Shown here: one piece after another, positions 7,507-13,576 of the stretch | How the letters are laid out: each line of letters opens with the position of its first letter | Numbering within the stretch: the first letter of the stretch is position 1 | Source: JARBUG01 sp035628915 | GTDB lineage: Bacteria > Bacillota > Sulfobacillia > Symbiobacteriales > Symbiobacteriaceae | Reading direction: 5' to 3' | DNA: 20,345 nt | Assembly: GCA_035628915.1 (NCBI GenBank) | Contig: DASPIW010000001.1 | Location: 1-20,345, forward strand | Translations under genes and position numbers: made by a program | Notes under the pieces: model-generated | What the model was told of the DNA's origin: nothing | The model's database searches: none | Seen by the model: the letters and a program-made list of their open reading frames with translations, nothing else

Positions 7507-8547
7507 TCAGGAGTGGTCCGGCGCAGACGGTGCCGGGTATTTGCGACCGCGCGGCGGCAGATAGTAGACCCGCGGCTCAGTGCCAAGATCCTCCATATGC
7601 CGGAATGCACCCATGGCCATCACCTCGCGGAGGCTGATGGTCTCGCCTGACCGGTTGGTGACTGCGCCCTCATTCTGGTCGCCAAAGTAAAGGGCATCCA
7701 TGGTGCAGGCGCCGACGCAGGCCGGGAGCTTCCCCTCGCGCGTGAGGGTGGGACAGAAGAGGCACTTTTCCGCGACGCCCTTGCGGTGTGGCATGTTCAT
7801 CTCAATGTCGTAGGGCTGGGCTTTTTGTTCGGCCGTCTGGGGCGGTTCAGCCCAGTTGAAGTAGCGAGCGGAGTACGGGCAGGCCGCAACGCAGAAACGG
7901 CAGCCGATGCACCGTTCCTGGTCGATCAGCACGATTCCGTCCTCCCGCTTGAAGGTGGCGCCCACCGGGCAGACCTTCACGCAGGGCGCGTTGTCGCACT
8001 GCATGCAGACCCGGGGGAACCAGTAGGGTTCGCCGGTCTCCATATCCTTCATCTGGTAGATCTTGATCCATTCGTGACCGGGCGGTACGTCATGCATGCG
8101 CTTACAGGCGGCTGTGCAGTCGGCACAGCCGTCACATTTGGCCAGGTCGATCACCATGATCCACTGCTTGGTATCAGGTACGTGGTAGGGGAAGCCCTCG
8201 TGGTTGTCGGTATTGCCAAGCTGGGATGGGGCGCCCGCTGTTGCTGCCTCGGCTACGTTCCCCCAGCGCAGCAGCTGACCAGTCCGCCCGGCCTGCGCAG
8301 TAAAGGCGTACCCATCACCCGGCAGCGGGGAAGTGGGAGACGGCGCCGGCGGAGCGGCAGGCGCGGAAGCCGCGGCACTCTTCGGCAGAGCGACCTCAAG
8401 CTGGGACAGGACCGAGCCGGCAGCAGCGCCGACGCCGGCGGCAGTGAGGTGGGTGAGGAATTTGCGCCTGGAAAAGCCATTGTCGTGCTTTTCTTGCCGC
8501 TCCTGCCCGTCCCGCTCAGGCGACTCGTGGTTGTTCGGTGCAGACAT
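7507..8547 (-). CDS. Tat-exported four-cluster [4Fe-4S] ferredoxin subunit
   Basis: A 346-residue iron-sulfur protein with a Tat signal (SRRKFL at 26-31 plus a hydrophobic stretch to about 50) and a Pro/Ala-rich linker. Sixteen Cys residues form four ferredoxin-type sets: 138/141/144/148, 181/184/189/193, 213/216/219/223 and 262/265/277/281. This is the DmsB/PsrB/ActB C-terminal arrangement, with all ligands present. The Tat signal puts it on the outer face, next to the NrfD-like subunit encoded directly downstream. It should carry electrons between quinol and external acceptors. The start is ATG 8547, with AAAGGAG nine bases upstream; a TTG two codons earlier is too close to that site. It probably feeds the cupredoxin and cytochrome proteins encoded just upstream (inference). 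Confidence 0.94.
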   Translation of the reverse strand: MSAPNNHESPERDGQERQEKHDNGFSRRKFLTHLTAAGVGAAAGSVLSQLEVALPKSAAASAPAAPPAPSPTSPLPGDGYAFTAQAGRTGQLLRWGNVAEAATAGAPSQLGNTDNHEGFPYHVPDTKQWIMVIDLAKCDGCADCTAACKRMHDVPPGHEWIKIYQMKDMETGEPYWFPRVCMQCDNAPCVKVCPVGATFKREDGIVLIDQERCIGCRFCVAACPYSARYFNWAEPPQTAEQKAQPYDIEMNMPHRKGVAEKCLFCPTLTREGKLPACVGACTMDALYFGDQNEGAVTNRSGETISLREVMAMGAFRHMEDLGTEPRVYYLPPRGRKYPAPSAPDHS

Positions 8548-8575
8548 CGGCAACTACTCCTTTACGACAGGACGA

Positions 8576-9019
8576 TTACGGCAGAACGACGATCTGACCA
8601 GCCATTTCATTGTGGTCAGGAGCGCACTCGGTCTTGGAGCACTTGAAGCTGAAGACGCCGACCTCGTTTGCGGTAATCGTGACTTCCTTGGACTCACCGG
8701 GTTTGATATCGTTGGTGTTCAGGCCCAGTGCAGCCACGGTAAGGCCATGAATGTTCACAGGGTCCCCGTTGACAACGTTGAGTCTGAGCTTATCACCCTT
8801 GCGGACGACGATCGTGTCAGGCATCCAACGGTGGTGTTCGCCGATCGTCATCGCCGTGACGGTAAACAGCTGAGTCTGCGGCGCATGATCCGGAAACTGA
8901 GCAGTGGAGCCAGCACTGGTCGCGGCGACAGCCACGGGTTTCTGGACAACGGTGTAGAGTCCAAAAATGACGCCGACCACTACCAGAAAGGTGGCGAGAA
9001 AGACAAGAGCATTGCGCAC
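8576..9019 (-). CDS. Membrane-anchored CuA-like cupredoxin with CX4C loop
   Basis: A 147-residue protein with an N-terminal membrane helix (about 4-24) and an external cupredoxin fold (about 50-147). Copper ligand candidates are His91 (NIHGLTV) and the C-terminal loop CSKTECAPDHNEM with Cys127, Cys132, His136 and Met139. CuA domains of cytochrome oxidase subunit II and NosZ have C-x3-C-x3-H-x2-M; here the two Cys are four residues apart, so one residue is inserted. It may be a variant CuA, or a mononuclear site using only one Cys. The surrounding IKPGESKEVTITANEVGVFSFKC matches the NosZ/COX2 cupredoxin pattern. The start is GTG 9019, with AGGAGGG eight bases upstream. It lies between the cupredoxin lipoprotein and Fe-S genes and probably passes electrons to the terminal enzyme (inference). 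Confidence 0.85.
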   Translation of the reverse strand: MRNALVFLATFLVVVGVIFGLYTVVQKPVAVAATSAGSTAQFPDHAPQTQLFTVTAMTIGEHHRWMPDTIVVRKGDKLRLNVVNGDPVNIHGLTVAALGLNTNDIKPGESKEVTITANEVGVFSFKCSKTECAPDHNEMAGQIVVLP

Positions 9020-9128
9020 GACTGAATCCCTCCTGTAACAAGATAGCGGCACCATGGGTACCGCAGTCCGGCCGTCCCTATCATCACTGTGCGGCGCCAC
9101 CGAGACCGGGTCGGCAAACCCGGGGCCG

Positions 9129-9731
9129 TTACGAAACCGTCACGGTTCCGGTTACTCCGGGGTGAAGCGGGCATGTGACTTTGAAGGATCCGGTATTGGT
9201 GGCGGTAAAGATGACCACGTCCATGGCCCCGCCTATGGCATATCCGTGAACCTGATGGCCGTTGGGCTTTATGCCTGAGGGCGACGCAAGCCGGAAGGGC
9301 ACATATTCAACTTCTGTCACGCCGTTTTGGTGGTGAGCGTTGTGTGCCGCGTCCTGGTCCGAGCCGCCAGATACAGTGGCGGATTCAGCTCTGATCAACC
9401 AGAGCGGGTCTTTTGGCGCGAGTCCGTCCACGATGAAGTGATGCTCGGTCGTGCCCCGATTCCGCAGCACCAGTTCCACCCTGCGTCCCGCCGGGATGTT
9501 GATGGAAGAAGGCTGAATCGCATCTTCCGTCACGTCCACGTTGATGATGATGACGGCGTCGGGGGAATTGTCGGTGGTATTCAGCTTCACAAGCTCGCCG
9601 ACGCTGCCGGCAACGCTACCGGCAATGCTGTCGGCACTGCCGGCACTGCCGGAGCAGCCGGCCAGCGCTAGTGCGACCAACATGACGCCAGGCAGGAGAC
9701 GAGGCCCGCGTCGAGCAAACTGTCCCATCAT
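9129..9731 (-). CDS. Cupredoxin-fold lipoprotein (type 1 copper-like)
   Basis: A 200-residue lipoprotein with lipobox LALAGC (Cys26), a Ser/Gly/Ala-rich linker (27-45) and a cupredoxin domain (about 58-200). Probable copper ligands are His97 or His98 (TTEHHFIV) and the loop TCPLHPGVTG with Cys187 and His190. In amicyanin-type sites the loop is C-x2-H-x2-M. Here the axial Met position is Val193, as in copper sites with a non-coordinating axial residue and raised potential (family knowledge; the potential is inferred). An extra His-rich insertion (AAHNAHHQNG, 128-137) lies between the ligand regions. The ATG at 9731 follows GAGGGGG, and the gap to the cytochrome gene is only 24 bases. It is likely an electron carrier on the outer membrane face, or a copper donor for the locus. 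Confidence 0.85.
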   Translation of the reverse strand: MMGQFARRGPRLLPGVMLVALALAGCSGSAGSADSIAGSVAGSVGELVKLNTTDNSPDAVIIINVDVTEDAIQPSSINIPAGRRVELVLRNRGTTEHHFIVDGLAPKDPLWLIRAESATVSGGSDQDAAHNAHHQNGVTEVEYVPFRLASPSGIKPNGHQVHGYAIGGAMDVVIFTATNTGSFKVTCPLHPGVTGTVTVS

Positions 9732-9755
9732 TCTAGCCCCCTCTCGGCCGCACTG

Positions 9756-10154
9756 CTACTTGTCAAGCTCGGCCAGGTACTTGGTTACCGCGGTGATCTC
9801 CTCGTCACTCAGCTTGACCTCTTGCATTAGCTCCACGGTTTCAAGCGCATTGCGGACGTCTGCTTCCGTCTTGCCCCGGATGTCAGGACCGCCCTCTACC
9901 TTGTCTCCCTTCCCGTCTGCACCATGGCACTTCAGGCATCCCGTACCGCCTGCCGTCGTCGTGTAGAGCTCCTTGCCCAGTGCGTCATTGGCAGCGGGGG
10001 CCGCAGCCGCCGGTGTGCCGGAGGAGGCAGGAGTTGTGGCGGGCGCAGGGGCAGGAGATTCGGCCGCCTTGCCACCACCACAGCCGGCCAGAAGCAATAA
10101 GGCCAGTCCGCCCCCGAGCAGCCCCTTGGCAAGTTTGTTCATGTTCCGATTCAA
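9756..10154 (-). CDS. Monohaem cytochrome c lipoprotein
   Basis: A 132-residue small class I cytochrome c anchored as a lipoprotein: lipobox LLAGC (Cys25), an Ala/Pro linker (30-56) and a haem domain (about 57-132). Haem attachment is CLKCH (Cys73, Cys76, His77). The likely sixth ligand is Met110 in VELMQEV, with a C-terminal helix LSDEEITAVTKYLAEL typical of cytochrome c-551/c-553-like Gram-positive proteins. I choose TTG 10154 because GAAAGGAGAGG lies five to eight bases upstream; the ATG four codons later is about 17 bases from that site. It is the second gene of the operon, after the propeller gene, from which a GC-rich hairpin separates it. It probably shuttles electrons between the NrfD/Fe-S module and the propeller or cupredoxin proteins. 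Confidence 0.92.
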   Translation of the reverse strand: MNRNMNKLAKGLLGGGLALLLLAGCGGGKAAESPAPAPATTPASSGTPAAAAPAANDALGKELYTTTAGGTGCLKCHGADGKGDKVEGGPDIRGKTEADVRNALETVELMQEVKLSDEEITAVTKYLAELDK

Positions 10155-10200
10155 CAGAACCTCTCCTTTCAGTTTGCGCCATTTTATGAGCATCGTTGCC

Positions 10201-10230
10201 GCGCCCTCAGCCCGATAGGGCCGAGGGCGC
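10201..10230 (-). terminator. GC-rich intercistronic hairpin after the propeller gene
   Basis: GCGCCCTCAGCCC (10201-10213) pairs with GGGCCGAGGGCGC (10218-10230) with one mismatch and a GATA loop. It lies between the propeller stop and the cytochrome start on the minus strand. No T-run follows. It is best seen as a partial terminator or mRNA-stabilising element that would raise propeller expression over the downstream genes (inference). Confidence 0.5.
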
Positions 10231-10247
10231 GCCCCGTTTGCGTAGCG

Positions 10248-11675
10248 TTACTTCTTCTTGGCTGCCGCGTCCGCAGCCGCCTTTGCCATCTGCTGGTACA
10301 TCGGCGTCTTGGGACCGCCCATGTCAGCCTTCAACTCGCCCTTCCAGTCCGCACCGTACGTGATGAAGGCGCCGTTGTGGGTGTCACCGCCGTTGGGAGA
10401 GGGGATACGGGCCTTCACCTTCTTGGTGTTCAGGTCGAAGACGATGGTCTCCCAGGTGCCGGCGCTGCTGACCCAGAGCTCGTTGGCTTTCGCGTCCGGA
10501 CTCAGGATTGCGTGGTCAATAATGGACCCACCGATGTCAAACGGCTGGTTGACAGTGCGATCCGGGCGGAAGGTCGTTGCGTCGATCAGCCCGAGCACGC
10601 CGCCAGTGTTGTGGCTGCCCTCGCCCTTACCGACCGTCCAGATTTGCGTCTCATCCCAGCTCAGGGCGAGACCGTAGGGACCCGCCACGCCGGCGCTGGT
10701 CTCGCCGACGACTTCGTTGGTCTTCTCGTCGATCTTGTAGACCATGCTTTCCTCACCGTCAACCGCGTAGGTATACTTGCCGTCCGCCGTATGCGCAACG
10801 CCGATGATATGCTTGCCCACCGGAATGACGGTAGTGGTCCATTTCTCCAGGTCAATCTTCGCCAATCCGCCAATCTCCTTGGATACGTGGGCGTACGCGG
10901 CTTGCTCGAGATTTACATAGAGGAACTTGCCCGCGGGATCGACGGTCAGGTAGGGGTGACCCATCTTGTACCCGGTATCCTCCACGGTGATTGCCTTGAC
11001 AACCTTGTTGCCGTCCTTGGGATCAAGGATGAAGTGTGGGCCGCCGTTGGATCCGAACCCATACTGCAGGACGACGCGCTCATTGCCTTTGGCGTCCGTG
11101 AAGCCGAGGACGTGATGCAGGTTCTGTCCGCCGGTATGCTCAACGACCTTGTCGAGCTTGAGGGTCCTGGCGTTGATAATGAGTGTCCACCGATTCTCCT
11201 TGCCGTCCTTGGCCTTCTGCACGAAACCGATGTAGACCCACTTGCCGTCAGGGGAGGTGCCCAGCCCGTGCGGCTGCCGGGTCACTTCCCCGCCCAGGTC
11301 GAACAGCGCCGACGCAACCATCTGCTTGGTGTTGGTGTCAATGACCTGAACACCGGGCAGCTTGTCGGTCGCCGAAGGACGATGTGCGTAGCCCATGCCC
11401 TCACTGGTCATGTAGACACTGGGGTGGGCCTTCACGTCCCAGGCATCCGGCCCGCTGGAGTCATACGTCGCAACCAGGCGCAGACCGCCTCTCATGGCCT
11501 CAGTCGTGTCCCACCCTGTGGGCTTGGCCCCCTCAGCAACAGGCTGAAGCTGGCCGGCCTGGACCGTGACGGGCTTCGCGGCTTGCTTGCTGCAGGCTGT
11601 CGCCAGCACGGCTGCAAGTGCGAGAACTGAGACGGCTACCAGACGCTGTTTCTTGGAAGCAAAAGACCTCAACAC
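10248..11675 (-). CDS. His-rich beta-propeller lipoprotein (YVTN/lactonase-like; possible NosZ-type reductase)
   Basis: A 475-residue exported protein with a signal peptide and probable lipobox LATAC (Cys28), then YVTN/YncE-like propeller blades (about 62-445) and an Ala/Lys-rich tail. Repeated blade starts combine His with a PDGK-like turn: PHGLGTSPDGK (His136), LHHVLGF (His187/188), GHPYLTVDPAGK (His240), VAHTADGK (His295), DHAILSPDAK (His388) and THNGAF (His433). NosZ of Paracoccus has recalled similar pieces (NPHGCNMAPDK, HHVHMSFT, PLHTAFDG), and its propeller His residues bind the CuZ cluster. Here the C-terminal CuA domain of NosZ is missing, but a CuA-like cupredoxin is encoded nearby. 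The GTG at 11675 follows AAGGGGGA; the open frame continues upstream to 12263 but without coding character. It is the first gene of the operon and the likely catalytic subunit. NosZ relationship is a hypothesis; a structural or substrate-binding propeller is the alternative. Confidence 0.8.
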   Translation of the reverse strand: MLRSFASKKQRLVAVSVLALAAVLATACSKQAAKPVTVQAGQLQPVAEGAKPTGWDTTEAMRGGLRLVATYDSSGPDAWDVKAHPSVYMTSEGMGYAHRPSATDKLPGVQVIDTNTKQMVASALFDLGGEVTRQPHGLGTSPDGKWVYIGFVQKAKDGKENRWTLIINARTLKLDKVVEHTGGQNLHHVLGFTDAKGNERVVLQYGFGSNGGPHFILDPKDGNKVVKAITVEDTGYKMGHPYLTVDPAGKFLYVNLEQAAYAHVSKEIGGLAKIDLEKWTTTVIPVGKHIIGVAHTADGKYTYAVDGEESMVYKIDEKTNEVVGETSAGVAGPYGLALSWDETQIWTVGKGEGSHNTGGVLGLIDATTFRPDRTVNQPFDIGGSIIDHAILSPDAKANELWVSSAGTWETIVFDLNTKKVKARIPSPNGGDTHNGAFITYGADWKGELKADMGGPKTPMYQQMAKAAADAAAKKK

Positions 11676-11784
11676 TGATTCCCCCTTCTGCTTTGTATGA
11701 TTCTGCGACGAAGGGACATGAACGCCTCGATCCCTGCAGAACGTCGCCTTGGACCTGGTCTGTCGCGAGGCTCCGTCCAAGTCC

Positions 11785-11815
11785 ATTATGGCTGCGCTCA
11801 TCGGGCGGGCATCAG
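11785..11815 (-). promoter_or_regulatory. Candidate promoter of the redox operon
   Basis: On the minus strand CATAAT (11785-11790, five of six to the -10 consensus) follows CTGATG (11810-11815, three of six to -35) at a long 19-base spacing. The perfect 14-base dyad at 11828-11841 lies just upstream, where an activator would sit. The poor -35 and long spacer fit an activated promoter, but the call is weak. Confidence 0.3.
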
Positions 11816-11827
11816 TGTCGAGGGGAC

Positions 11828-11841
11828 GGGACACGTGTCCC
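11828..11841. promoter_or_regulatory. Perfect 14-base palindrome, candidate operator
   Basis: GGGACACGTGTCCC is perfectly self-complementary and lies about 150 bases upstream of the propeller start. With no loop it is more like a protein-binding site than an RNA hairpin. The binding protein is unknown. Confidence 0.45.
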
Positions 11842-11948
11842 CAAATACGGTGATTCGGACAGACTGCCACGCTTAGCCGCTTAGGCCTGTCGTCCCTGGT
11901 CATCAAGGGCCCGGGAGCATGATCACTTATGACTGGAGCAGACGCAAA

Positions 11949-11967
11949 GGCTGCCAATTTGGCAGCC
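11949..11967. promoter_or_regulatory. Perfect 19-base dyad, candidate operator
   Basis: GGCTGCCAATTTGGCAGCC has two perfect nine-base arms around a single central T. It sits near the middle of the divergent region and contains a TTGGCA on each strand, so a bound protein could cover a -35 element. The symmetry is typical of a dimeric repressor or activator site. The binding protein is unknown. Confidence 0.55.
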
Positions 11968-12099
11968 ATAGCCGTGCGTAATGAGTACACCGGAGTTGCC
12001 CTATAGCTAAGACGTGTTACCGGGATAGACCCACCACGCTCGGCCTTGCAGTGCGGTCGGTCTATTCCATTTCGGGGCGAATGACACGTCCGACCGACA

Positions 12100-12129
12100 C
12101 TGACCGCCGAGCGCCGGAGTGGGTATAAC
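12100..12129 (+). promoter_or_regulatory. Candidate promoter of the CcdA-like gene
   Basis: CTGACC (12100-12105), an 18-base spacer and TATAAC (12124-12129) match the -35/-10 consensus at four and five of six positions. The start codon at 12164 lies about 35 bases beyond the -10, giving a short leader with the AAAGGGGG ribosome-binding site. Confidence 0.5.
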
Positions 12130-12163
12130 GGAAATGAGTAATAGCAAAGGGGGCAGGCTCCCC

Positions 12164-13450
12164 ATGGAAAAAGGTATACAAAGCGATACCCCGCTCCGGC
12201 AAAGCAAATCCTTGGTCCGGCTGCTTCTAATCGCGCTAATCGCCTCTGGCCTGGCGATGGCATGGCTGGTGGTCGCGAGCCTGGTCGGAAAAGAGGGCGT
12301 GGGCCTTACCCTGTCCGGCTCCGCCAGCCGGCAGGCGGTGGCGACTGAGATGGCCACTCGCCGGGTGATGAACGACGTAGGAACGACCTTTCAGGTGACG
12401 CTGGTGACGCCCGAGTCCCTGAAAGCTCAGGGCCAGGACCCGGCGCCCGCGGCTGACGGCACGTTCTTCCTGTTCTACGAGGAGAATCACTACACCGACC
12501 TGCCGAACACCAGCAAGGCGATGGCGCCCGTGCTGCGGGTGGACGGCCAGGAGGTGAAAGCATCCGGATACACGCTGGTGACCGATTCAGGCCACCACCG
12601 CACCTTTACCATCAAGTATCCCACCACCGGCCCGGGGTCCATCGAACTGGTCAGGCCGGACATTCCGGCGGGCTCCCTGGCCTGGAAACTGCCGCTGACG
12701 GTGAGTCTGCTTCCGGGGAGCGTGAGCATCGGCACATTCCTGACGCTGTCCGCAGGACTGTTGGCCGCACTCTCGCCCTGCCTGTTGCAACTGACACTTT
12801 ACTACCTCTCCTCGCTGGCGGGCGTCAGTCTGACCAGGCCCACCACTCGCCAGGTGATGACCACCGCCCTCTGGTTTGTCACGGGCATGACGGTGGCCTA
12901 CTCTGCAGGCGGCTATCTTGCCGGGTACGCAGGGCAACGGCTCTCCGACATGGGCGCTCTGGGCACCTGGAGCCGGCCGATCTCCATCATTGCCGGGCTC
13001 CTTGTCCTTGTCATGGGCCTGTGGACGGGAGCACAGGGCGGTGCCCCGATGCTCTGCAAGTTGCCGGTGCCGAAGCTTGCCAAAATGAGCAAGCGGGCCG
13101 GCGCCTTCGGGGCGATGGCGATGGGCTTTGTATTCTCCCTCGGCTGCCTGCAATGCTTTGGCGGAGCGCTCTTTGCCAGCCTCGTTCTCTATGCCGGCAG
13201 CCTGGGCTCGCCGCTTCTGGGGGCGCTCTTGCTGGCCCTGTTCTCGATCGGCATCTCGCTGCCATTCCTGGCGGCGGCGGCCGCCTGGTCCCGGGTCGGC
13301 CCGTTGCTGGATAAGGTCCAGCGGTACCAGGGGCTCATCGCCTCAGTCTCTGCCGTCATGATGGTCACCTTCGGCCTGCTGATGGTCGCCGACCGGTTCC
13401 ACTGGATGAGCAGTCTCCTGGTTCGCTGGTTCCCTTTCCTGGCTATCTGA
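12164..13450 (+). CDS. CcdA/DsbD-type thiol-redox membrane protein with N-terminal external domain
   Basis: A 428-residue protein. A first membrane helix (about 17-42) is followed by an extracytoplasmic beta-rich domain (about 45-180, containing FLFYEENHYTDLP and SGHHRTFTIKYPT), then a six-helix CcdA/DsbD-like core (about 188-425). The core has Cys206 in LSPCLLQLT and Cys328/Cys331 in GCLQCFGG, the positions of the electron-carrying Cys pair of CcdA, plus Cys298. CcdA moves reducing power outwards for cytochrome c and CuA-site maturation. I choose ATG 12164 (AAAGGGGG ten bases upstream) over two earlier in-frame starts with poorer sites. It is divergent from a locus encoding a cytochrome c and cupredoxins, so a maturation role for those proteins is likely. 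The attached external domain is not one I recognise. Confidence 0.85.
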   Translation: MEKGIQSDTPLRQSKSLVRLLLIALIASGLAMAWLVVASLVGKEGVGLTLSGSASRQAVATEMATRRVMNDVGTTFQVTLVTPESLKAQGQDPAPAADGTFFLFYEENHYTDLPNTSKAMAPVLRVDGQEVKASGYTLVTDSGHHRTFTIKYPTTGPGSIELVRPDIPAGSLAWKLPLTVSLLPGSVSIGTFLTLSAGLLAALSPCLLQLTLYYLSSLAGVSLTRPTTRQVMTTALWFVTGMTVAYSAGGYLAGYAGQRLSDMGALGTWSRPISIIAGLLVLVMGLWTGAQGGAPMLCKLPVPKLAKMSKRAGAFGAMAMGFVFSLGCLQCFGGALFASLVLYAGSLGSPLLGALLLALFSIGISLPFLAAAAAWSRVGPLLDKVQRYQGLIASVSAVMMVTFGLLMVADRFHWMSSLLVRWFPFLAI

Positions 13451-13507
13451 CAAACGGGGATCCCCAGGTAGCGATCGAACGACGATGCGTGCGGCCTGAA
13501 GAATCCA

Positions 13508-13537
13508 AGCCCCCGGCGGTCCGGACCTCCGGGGGCT
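13508..13537 (+). terminator. GC-rich hairpin terminator after the CcdA-like gene
   Basis: AGCCCCCGG (13508-13516) pairs perfectly with CCGGGGGCT (13529-13537) around a 12-base loop, followed by acctcttcc. It lies 57 bases after the CcdA-like stop and only 39 bases before the next gene. Either some transcription reads through, or the next operon has a promoter overlapping it. The tail is pyrimidine-rich rather than a true T-run. Confidence 0.7.
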
Positions 13538-13576
13538 ACCTCTTCCGGCCGCTTCTGCGAAAGGAGCTGATCGGAG

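Larger units (their letters stand above)
11676..12163. other. Divergent intergenic region rich in dyads
   Basis: A 488-base region between the minus-strand redox operon and the plus-strand CcdA-like gene. I see no convincing gene in it. It contains two perfect dyads (11828-11841 and 11949-11967), a candidate promoter for each direction and a spaced inverted pair, GTCGGTC (12056-12062) with GACCGAC (12092-12098). The length and the dyads suggest tight control of both transcription units, perhaps by one of the two response regulators in the window or by a copper- or redox-responsive repressor encoded elsewhere. Confidence 0.5.

Noticed and set aside
6089..7564. A 491-codon plus-strand open frame antisense to the NrfD-like gene
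   Set aside because: It is the reverse complement of transmembrane coding sequence, which gives an artificial Asp/His/Gly-rich protein. The sense frame has all NrfD motifs.
2498..11926. The nine-base word CATGATCAC occurs in both divergent intergenic regions (2498-2506 and 11918-11926)
   Set aside because: Comparing two regions of about 400-490 bases on both strands, one shared nine-mer is expected by chance, and the flanks do not match.
11676..12263. Upstream extension of the propeller reading frame by almost 200 codons on the minus strand
   Set aside because: The extension lacks protein-like character and spans the dyads and the divergent gene start. The GTG at 11675 has a good ribosome-binding site followed directly by a signal peptide.
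12587..13153. Open frame antisense to the CcdA-like gene
   Set aside because: Glu/Gln/Gly/Arg-rich shadow of a membrane protein gene, with no ribosome-binding site or recognisable motif.
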